From contig NW_008710050.1 of NCBI RefSeq assembly GCF_000327385.1, forward strand, positions 1,312,676 to 1,376,675: DNA of 64,000 nucleotides, given 5' to 3'. Under the pieces are notes generated by a model. The model had not been told where the DNA came from. It ran no database searches and saw nothing but the letters and a program-made list of their open reading frames with translations. This stretch comes from Lottia gigantea. Its lineage: Eukaryota > Mollusca > Gastropoda > Lottiidae. Positions 50,701 through 61,800 of the stretch are shown here, in pieces (positions within the stretch are counted from its first letter, which is position 1; each line of letters starts with the position of its first letter). The position numbers and the translations under genes were made by a program.

Positions 50701-52825
50701 GTTACTTCCATTCATTATCGTGATGTGTTGCAGATCGCTAGAGAAACTGTAGACCTTTTGTAACACTTATTCAGAGTTTCAAATGTCGTATCCCGTTGTC
50801 GTAGGAGAGTCGTGGGTGAGAGGGAGAAGTAGCCTCCCTGATATTAATTTTCTTTCGGATAGCAGGCGGGAATATAGTGCTAGAATCCTCTTTTCCCGGG
50901 ACATATTACATGAAGATAGAGCTATGATCAAGTCTCTCAAAGAAACGGATACGCTTATGAATTCTAAAATCTTACGATGAAAGTTTGTTGAAATGTAGGC
51001 TTCTGGTAGATATTATATCTTGAATTGTTGTGGAATTTCCATGTATATTCCCAGAAAGAAAAATCTTCCAAGAAATCTCTCGTGCACAAGACTCTCAAAA
51101 TACATACTTAGCAATGTGGATTCTGTGATAGTTTTGAAGTACATTTGTAAAGGAGCAGCACGTGTTCTGCAGGATGGTAGAAATCTACAGAAATCAAAAC
51201 AAAATGTGCTTGTACCTTTATATTGTTTTTAATCCCGTTTCACAAAATATATTTTCCACCGAGAGCAAAAATTATCTTGAAATCACCTCAAATACAGAAT
51301 CTTTTTTTTTAAATTTCAATGGATAAACTAAACATTAATTAATGTTTTCTTACAGTTTGCTCACCCTGTCAAAATGGGGGATCTCAAGTTTCCACACAAT
51401 CTTGCAGATGTCAATGTCGTAACGGATATACTGGACCTTTATGTCAGAACGGTAAGTGCTTTAGGGAAACCAGTCATTTGGGTACAAATAGTTTCACCAC
51501 AAGTCATTTAGACTATTGGCGGGGTAAAAGGGGGGTGGGGGAGGGCTCTTCCCCTAAAAGCAAAATCCCCCCCCCCCCCCCCTTTGGACGTAAACCTGGC
51601 TCCACCACTGATTTAGACAAGATACTTTAGGCACACGCTAATTCATACACACTGATTTACGTATATCTTAAATTAGGAAGAGAACAAACATTGTCGGTGG
51701 CCCACCTAATTCCGAATTCTGCAGCCATCATTGTTTATATGCCCTATTTCTCTCCACCTTCCACCTGTTTGAGCTAATGAGGGCGGTGTATTAATCAGAG
51801 GATGTGGTTCAAACACGCTGCAATTGAGAGTAAACGAGATGACGAAATAACATTGAAACTCTTTTATTTATAGATCTATGTGCTCAATTGAGATGTGACC
51901 AAGGGACTAAAATACCAACAGCAACAGGTTGTAGATGCCAGTGTAATTCACCAGCTGTAACTGGTACCAACTGTGATCGTAAGTAGATTTTTGGGGCAGA
52001 TTTCTCCCAAATAATAACGAGAAATCTATAACTGAAATTGGCCTCTTTTATTTGGGAATGAAATGAGTGGACGACAGTACTCTGTGATGTTTTAATTTAG
52101 GATGTCCAACTGTAATGGTTGGTTACTAATCAAAAAGTCAATTTGGACGAAAGCTGATAAATATTGTGTTCTATCATTTGGCAGAGAAAATATTTAGACA
52201 AATTCTTTTCCAATGATATTTCAGGATGTTCAAATGTATGTCAAAATGGAGGAATTGCTTCAACCCCGGCCAGCGGATGTCGCTGTTCTTGTACCAATGG
52301 ATATACCGGAAGTAGTTGTACTATACCTCGTAAGTTCTTTATTTACATACATACAAATTGCGGACTGGAAAAATCTTTCCCAAATTATATTTTTTTAAAT
52401 AAGGTTTTTTCATCGAATGACATTTGCATTAACTCAAGGCATTTTGGATCCACGGCGGTGAAAGACAGGCTCTGAAGGTTATGAGTGCAAATGTGGAATT
52501 TCGTTTCTCCGTGTGGAGGACAAACAGCATAAGCCCCCCCTAACAAAATCTACGTCTCTACATTATGCTTTGACCTAGACACCTAAAGAATCAATCTACG
52601 ACTCTGCGACTATAATTGGGCCTCTGCGTTAAAATCTTGGCTGATTAGTTTTGTTTGTATGTATATGGGCGAAATGCAAGAAAGGCTTTTGCCCTAATTT
52701 CTTACCCAAATAATTGATTATTATTATTATTATTATTATTATTAATACTTACTATTATTATTATTACTATTATTATTACTATTATTATTATTATTATTAT
52801 TAATACTTACTATTATTATTATTAC

Positions 52826-52868
<43 letters not shown>

Positions 52869-55800
52869 ACTTACTATTATTATTATTACTATTATTATTA
52901 TTATTATTATTATTATCCACTGTGTGTCATTGTCAATGTCCTAATTATTATGGTTGTAATTTAGGTATAACATTGTGGTTGCAGACAAAGCGTCCTTGTC
53001 GAAGATTTGTCATTGTGTATTTTTGTTTTACAGCGTCCTGTCTGAGCAGCTCGTACTGTAATAATCGCGGAACCTCACGATACCTTTCACGCATCAATGG
53101 ATGTAGTTGTACCTGTAACCGAGGCTGGCAGGGAAGCACGTGTGACAGACGAGGTAAGTAGTGAGACAATTAAAGGGATTGTAAAGAGGTATTCTAAATA
53201 TTTCAGATGTACCGCGGACACAAACAGCCCACATCCCATCGCACTAATAAATTCTGTCAATATCCCAACACATATAAAATAAATTAGAAAACCTCTTCAA
53301 AATTCGCTTTATTACTTTACTTTTGTAGGTGAATTGTACAAACGATAAAATATGTACTAGCACAACAATTTTATTAACCAAAAATCTCGCTTAAGCATGA
53401 TAGAATCGCGAGCAATAATAGTATTTTGCTAAAAGTATTTGTAGTTGTAGCTCTTTCGGCTGACAATTTCGTGCAATTCAGTCTTATTTTGAAGCGTAAA
53501 TTAAGCCTTCTAAATGCGCAAAATCTGAAATTCGTTGGCCCCATTGGCAGGTTGCTGAGGTACCTCTAGAAAGGAGATTCAAAGCGAGATGAAATACGAA
53601 GAAACCTAAGTATAATCCCAATTTAAAGAAATGAAGCAATTAAGTAAACATAGATAGAATTAAAACCATCTTAAAGTATTTTATCATGAAACTGGTTCTA
53701 AGAGTCTAACGTACCACCATATCAACGTACCAAATTGAGTATGTTCGTGTATTTTATTATAGATTGCAGTATATTGAACTGTGGAAGTGGAACAGCTCGT
53801 CTAATCAGAGACCAATGTGCGTGTTCTTGTCCTCCCGAATTTACTGGAACCAATTGTCAAATACCAAGTAAGTTATTGTCATTTACCTTTACCAGTTTAC
53901 AGACCCCAATATTATCTATCAGTAATCAGGCACGTAGCTAGAAAAAAAAAATGCCCCCACCCTCCCTTGAAAAATTTAGATGACTTAAATGACTTGTTGA
54001 GTCACTATAGTTGAGCCCCACCCTCCCAACTTAAAAAAATGTTCGATTTTCTTAAAACTACTTGTCATTAACCTATTGTCCCATCCTTATGCTAGGTTTA
54101 CACTATGTTCCCGGCTTACCAGTGATAATCCACATTGATTTAGGTTCTAACGGTCTTCATTACCCCAACTTAATTGCGCATAAAAAATACAATGTAAAAC
54201 TCCTTATGTTTCGTTTACGTTTAGATCTTTTGCATTGGTTTAACTTTTTTTTTCAGCTTGTGTTAATACTCAATGTCTAAACAGTGGAACTCCTGCTCCA
54301 GGAAATGGTGGTACTTGCTATTGTAGATGTCCACCAACCCATTCTGGTACTAGGTGTGAAATTCCAGGTAAATTGACTCTTAATCATCATCATCATTATC
54401 GTCGTGACGTCGTCATCATCATAATCATCATCATCGATCGTCATCAAGCACCAATCGTCCTCGTCGTAGTCATCCACCATCATCATCATCATCATCAGCA
54501 TCAGCAGCATCAGCGTCATCAGCAGCAGTAGCAATATCATCATCGTTCCATCATTATATCCACTCTTCTTATCAACATAAAAATGGTGGCTGTAAATTAA
54601 GTAGTAATCCGGGGGCCTTATTCTCGAAAACTTAACTAATAGTGGTTTTAGTTCTCTGGTTTGACAATCACTAAAATCTGTTTATCCAATCAGATTACTG
54701 TATTTCTTTAAAATTTTGATTTTATCTTTGTTAAGGCTTCGAGAATAAGTTCCTAGATATGTGGTCCTAATGTCGCGTTTCCTATTGTGATAAAATACAC
54801 TGCAACATGCTCGATTTCTGTCAACGTTACTAAAGACACTTATTATTATGGAAGGATGTAAAGTTACTTACTAGGAGTATCTATCATTGCAAAACAATTT
54901 TTAGATTTGTAACCTTAAATTAATATATTTCAGTGTGTTCTCAATGTCTAAACGGTGGAACTAGAATCTCTGCCAATACTTGTGGCTGCCGATGTCCCGT
55001 TGGATTCACCGGAGAAAGATGTCAAAACGGTTAGTATTAAAATCACTACCTCGACTTAATAAGTCGAATTTTTAAAAATGTTCACTATTTCAACCTACCT
55101 TCCAAATCACACTTGAAGGTTAAGAGCAAGTTTTCATTGTGATTTGATGGATTTGTTGAAATAATTATAGCTTTTTTTTTATAAATTCGACATTTCAAGT
55201 CGAAATAGAGATTCTAAATGGCTGTCAACTACATTCGTGTGTTCATGAATACTATTTTGGACTAAGAACAAATTTCTATATAAAGATCCGCATCACAAAC
55301 ATCGGAAGTTACTCCAATATGAGGTCAATAATCAGAAACAGAGTGTGGTCAAATACATAAACTTCAGTAGGGACGCAGACTGAAATAGGTCAGTTGTCTG
55401 AAGAACACACTGAAGATCTGTTTTAATTTTTTTATTCTTATTTATAGATCTATGTAGCCAGGTGAGATGTGTCCAAGGAACCAGAATACCACAACTAGGT
55501 GGTTGTAGATGTCAGTGTAATTCACCAGATATTACTGGTACCAACTGTGATCGTAAGTAGATATTTTGCGGCAGATTTCCAACCTTTGTCACTCTCTATT
55601 TCTGTTATGGTCTTTTCCAATCACAATTCTAAATAGTTATTCACATATTTGCTTAATTTGCTAATACAACTTTTCATTATGAAATACTTCTTCATTTACG
55701 ATTGATCGATTGATATACTACCTCATATGAAAAGTTTATTTGCTAAATATAGCCAACAGTTTTTGTTGGATTTCGCTTGTCGTTTTTTAAGTTAGTACTT

Positions 55801-58800
55801 GAGGTTTTGTTTGTCCTACATGTTTGCGTTATTCGCTTATACAGGTCATCACTGTCAATTGTTCATCATAGTACACTATCAAATTTGAATTCTGAAAAAT
55901 GATATAGATAACCGCAATTGAGTTTCATTAGCTGGTGAAGCAAATATAAGACCACTATTATCGTGATTGTTGGTGATGTACTACGAACAGACATCTAAAT
56001 TCTTTATAATTCAATTGTATTCATGGCTGTAAGGCTATGGATGCCTCACAAACGACAACCAAACTTTCGAACTGTCTATTCTAAATATTTTAAAATCATC
56101 TGACTGAAATTTTGATTTGATCCTTTCAGAATGTAGAAGTAGTTATTGCTCAAATGGTGGAATTCCTTCCCTTACCGCTAACGGATGTTCTTGTACTTGC
56201 ACCAATGGTTACACCGGAAATAGATGTACTATCGAACGTGAGTACCGAACAGGGATTATTTGGTTATTTATGTGGTCCACCACACTTTCAAAAAGGGAAA
56301 TAATTGCCGTTGGGCCCCCTTGATATTTCGCAGTCCTTACTCATCCTCTATACCTAATAATTCGAAGAAAGGTGTCTGCCTGCTGACGACCTTAACAACC
56401 GTAAGTTTTCAGAACGTAAAAGAAGATCTAACTTGCATTCAATAAAATAAAGTAAATCGTTATACTCAAATAGCCGTGTCATATAAACAATAAGAAACTA
56501 GGAAAACGCACAATTTGCAAGTCGGGTTGTTGACAGCTATTGTTGCTGTCGTGACAATTTTCACTATATAACATTAGCAAATGCCAGTATTCTACCAATG
56601 TGCCGTAAGATATAGCTCCTATTACTTTTTCCGTCTTCCTCAGCCCAATCAGGTGTAGAAGAGTAGGGTGTAAAACTTTTTAAACATTTTATTTAGTTAT
56701 AACATTAACTCAATTGTACTTAGTTTTGTATTGTATGTTGTAGCACGATGTTTATTAGCATCCTACTGTAACAATCATGGTACATCACGATATGATTCTA
56801 GTAGAAGAGGGTGTATCTGTACCTGTAACGCAGGCTGGCAGGGAGACCAGTGTCAAACACCAGGTTCGTATTGCTTTGTGAGATTTTTAAAAAATCAAAT
56901 GTTGGAAAGATAACTTTCTTTAGCATCTTGTTTGATTCATAAGATAAACCTTAAAAAAGACACATCCGTAGTTTACAAGGTTCACAAGGATTCTGTCTAC
57001 CAGTTGGGTCTAAGAACATCCATATTTTACGAGGATCTTCACCAAAAAAGCAACAATGTTATACTGTTTGCTTGATAGGACATATTACTATTAACATCTA
57101 TCTATTTCAGTCTGTTCTCAATGTCTAAACGGTGGAACTAGAATCTCTAACGACCGTTGTGGTTGTCAATGTCCTAATGGATTTACTGGGGAAAGATGTC
57201 AAAACGGTTAGTATAATAAATATTACATTTACAAAGATATAGACTGGTGCCTCCATTGTTTCAGAATAGAAATAGCTAGAATAGCTTACTAGTAGTTATA
57301 TACGTAGACTGTAGTAGAGTATTTTGGGATTCGTAGGGTCATGAATACGATTTTGGACTAAGAACAAATCTCTATTTAAAGATCTGTGTAAGAACCATAC
57401 CACAGACATCAGAAGTGAATTCAGAATGGGGTCATTGGGGAAGCCTGTTCATTTTATTTCAAATACATAAACTTCAGTAGGGACAGACCGACATAGGTCA
57501 GTTGTCTGAAGATCACCCATCATGAAACGTGTTTCGGGTTCTGTTTTAATATTTCTATTTATAGATCTATGTAGCCAGGTGAGATGTGTCCAAGGAACCA
57601 GAATACCACAACTAGGTGGTTGTAGATGTCAGTGTAATTCACCAGATATTACTGGTACCAACTGTGATCGTGAGTAGATATTTTGCGGCAGATTTCTAGA
57701 CTTGTTCTTTCTTTTTTCCTTTTTTTTCTTTTCCTATCACACTTCTGATAGTAATTTAAATATTTGCTAAATTTGAAATTTGCCATTCTACAACACATCC
57801 CATGTCGTCGCCGTTAAGCGGTGTAAATAAGATTCTGAATGCAGTTTAAATTTGATTTCAATTCAGAATGTAGAAGAGATTATTGCTCTAATGGTGGAAT
57901 TCCTTCCCTTACCGCTAACGGATGTTCTTGTACTTGTACCAATGGTTACACCGGAACTAGATGTACTCGCGAACGTGAGTCACAAATTTCATTCTCAGGG
58001 GGGCTCTCGATTAGTTACCAGTTTAGCCCATCTCCCCTTTCAAAGTTCTTATGATATTATTTAAGTTGTCTGAGTTGTCTGCGAGTTCCCCTTGACTATT
58101 CAGCTTGTGTTAAAACTCGTTGTCTAGATGGTTGAACTGCTGCTCCATTGAAATAAATCATCATCACCCGTCATTTCTTTTCAATTAGTTATAATTAGGG
58201 TATAATTCAAGGCAATATCCACATGGACTATCTGGTAATGTCCGAAAAAACAGAACTCAGATATCTGCCATATTCATTGCATTCTTTAATGTTGTACTCT
58301 TTGTCAAAAAGCGAAAATGTTTTACTCTTTACTTGTTAGTATATTATTATAAAGATCTATCTATTTCAGTCTGTTCTCAATGTCTAAACGGTGGAACTAG
58401 AATCTCTAACGACCGTTGTGGTTGTCAATGTCCTGCTGGATTCAGTGGAGATACATGCCAGAATAGTAAGTTGAAATTCAATGTAATTAACATCCTTGGA
58501 AATTTCCAAATATCACCCGATGCAAATCTGGATTCATATACAGAATGTTATCATTATCCCTTATTTATATTACAAATGACAATGTAACTTGCAGAAACTT
58601 TGTGTACAATAAGACTCATGAGTTGTATACCATATAAACTGATGATGACAATGTAAATTGTAGAAACGTTGTTTACTATAAAATTCGGGAATATTATGCC
58701 ATTATAAACTGATGATGACAATGTAAAATGTTGAAACGTTGTGTACAATAATTAACATGAAATTGTGTTCCGTTATTTAGAATGTATAGAGTTAAACCTT

Positions 58801-61800
58801 ACCACTTTAATCTATTTATAGATCTATGTAATCAAGTAAGATGTGTCCAAGGAACTAAAATACCAACAACAGGAGGTTGTAGATGTCAGTGCAATGCAAA
58901 TATTATTGGCACCAACTGTGATCGTAAGTAGATATTTTAGACTGAAGGTTTTGAAAAATACCAGTTCTATGTGAAAATACCGGCTGTCTGAAAAGTCTTC
59001 TTTCTGTGAAAAAGGGTCCTATTAGGATGTCGTGCAAGAAAGGCTAGTTACGAACCTTGTACACGTGCATGTCTTCAATCAATATGAAATTGTACATGTA
59101 TGATTAAAGGTATTGTAAAGAGGTTTTCTAGCCTTTTTATGTGTATCAGAGGCATCCCAATTCTTCGTCCAATGCCCGTGGTTCCCAAATAGAAGTCACA
59201 TAATGTCCCCGACGTACATAAAAAGGTTGGAAAAGCTCTTTGAGTTTTTGTTGCTTAACAAATTACATCCCACCCTGTTTAATTGTAATGCTTGATAACT
59301 TTGCAGAATGTCGAAATGTGTGTCAAAATGGAGGACAGGTGGCCCTGACCGTTAACGGATGTACGTGTACTTGTGCCAATGGTTATACCGGAAGTAGATG
59401 TACTATACCACGTAAGTCGCGAGTTTTCACTATCCTTTTTTGTCTATTGATGTTACACAAACGTTACAATTAGGTTAAGTGAGTTTCCAGAAAGGAATTT
59501 CAAGTTGACCAATCTGGTTACGGATTGGTATACATTTTGTCTCATCTTTCTGTGGTTGTTGGTAACACATCTACTTCAAATTGACGATGGAGACCCAGGC
59601 TTGCGGTTTCCTAATCGGACAATAAATCAGACTTGAACGCTGTTGACTGCTGTCGTTAAATATTAGATGTTATTAGTTCAGTTACATATACAGTTGTCTC
59701 ATAAAGGCAGTTTATATCTTAAAGTAGAGTACTACGTAGCCCCTTGTCAATTTGCCGATTACAGTCGAAACGAACCTGTAATGTAATCAGAGGCGGACTA
59801 GGGGTCGGATATCACTGCAGAAGTAGTACCAGCTGTGCGTTGAGGTAGGGACATTGTTAAGCAATTGGTTCGTTGCCCAAAACTGCTTAGTCTGCCCTGA
59901 ATGCAACCCTTACTAATAAATATTATCTCTCCATGCCTTTTCAGCTTCCTGTGCCACCAGTTCTTTCTGTAATAACCGTGGTAATTCTCGATTTGAAGCT
60001 AGAGTTGGAGGTTGTACTTGTACCTGTAATAACGGATGGTCTGGAAGTCGATGTGAACGAAGAGGTAAATTATATCTTTATAGTAGGGGTCTCTTTTTTC
60101 CAAACGAATTTTACATGATATTATATTGTTGCTGAATAATACCCATGAGTCTTGGTATCTAATCTTAGGATACATGTGCTTCAGGGAGCTATGTTTAGCC
60201 AGTCCTTTCGTACATTCGAGGCTATGGGAATCCTCATAATTAATCAGTAAATGAAAATGTATAGAGGAACTAGTGTTTCAAGCTGTGCTCGAGAGAAAGT
60301 AGACCAGGGTTGAATGTGAAACTGAGGCAGAATGTGCTTCCCTCTATAGTTGTATACATCTTTTTGAAGGGATCATTACCTAATACGATCTAGTTAATCT
60401 GAGTATAGATATTGATTAATGTAGATATATCTATGTTTGTAATGCTGGCGTAAGAGCAGTACTGAACGCTATAACAAGTTTAGTAATGTTAATCTTAATC
60501 TTTGTATGTTGAACAGATTGTTCAGGGTATACCCAGTGTCAGAATGGGTCACCGGTAGTATTGGGTAACAACTGCGGGTGTAATTGTAATGCTGGATGGT
60601 CTGGAACTCGGTGTGAAACTAGAGGTAGGTCCATAGAGCTCTCAAATCGCACAATGTTGAACATAATGTTGAAAAGGATTCAAAGTAAACTGGATAACCT
60701 ATGTATGGGAAGTGAGGACACATATAGTACCATTTCTAATTCTCATCTGACGTCTGAAGCTTCTGAAAAAACATCCTGTGGTCCTGTAATGATTCTTTAC
60801 AATACCAGACAAACGTGCATATAAACACTACATACAAATACAGAGAGTAAAAGTTTCATTTGTGAACGTTGACATGACTGTAGCTCGTCTATCGACATGA
60901 TAGTAACATTATTCCGTTATTAACTGAAAACGCACAGCTACACAAATTCAGAAACTATGATGATAAAATGATGTTTTCCTCCATTACACCACATCGCGAT
61001 AGATAGTGCATCGTAACCCCTAACATTGTAATATTGTAATACTATCTTATAGTGGTCTTAGTATCGTGATACTTAGCGTATCGTAGCCCTGGTTCCATTA
61101 TATGTATCTTATCGTGCCCTGTTTTCGTAATGTGTATCGTTGCATTACATGAAGGCTAGTTCTATAGTTATCATAGCGTTCTTTTCTCATTTTAAACCTG
61201 TTTTCAGATTGTTCAGGGTATACATTATGTCAGAATGGTTCACCAGCAGCTCAAGGTAACAACTGTGTGTGTAATTGTCGCAGTGGATGGACTGGAAGTA
61301 GATGCGAAACTAGAAGTAAGAGAATTGTTTATATGTACTATTTGATATAGTGATTATTATTGTATTATCTTTATACATGTCCAGAATACAAGACCAGATT
61401 TCACCGAATATTATCATTAATCATTAAGAACAATTACATAGTGAAATTCACAGTGATGGTGATTGTCAATATCGGAAAGTTAGTCTCTTTTCTAGAAATA
61501 GCTCTCCTGAGGAAGGGTGTGTATATCCGAAACGCACGGTTGCAGCACTACATGAGCTCCAGTTGATATTCACATTCCAATTGTATCCTTTAGTAAATAC
61601 TGTGCACGTTAAAGATATCTCAACAGTTGGAAATAGATAAAGAGTGATCTAATGCCCCTTCCCTGGCACAAGTTCCGTACTGCACATTGCATGGCGTTGT
61701 ATGTCTTCAGGTGCAGAAAAAAAGGACGTAAAACTTCATTTCATTTTATTCTTTTCTAATCGTAACCTAATTATTTCAGTATGTACGCCGTTGACCTACC

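Noticed and set aside
54277-54543. 88-codon minus-strand frame rich in Asp and Met
   Set aside because: Translation of the CAT/ATC simple repeat opposite EGF exon 17.
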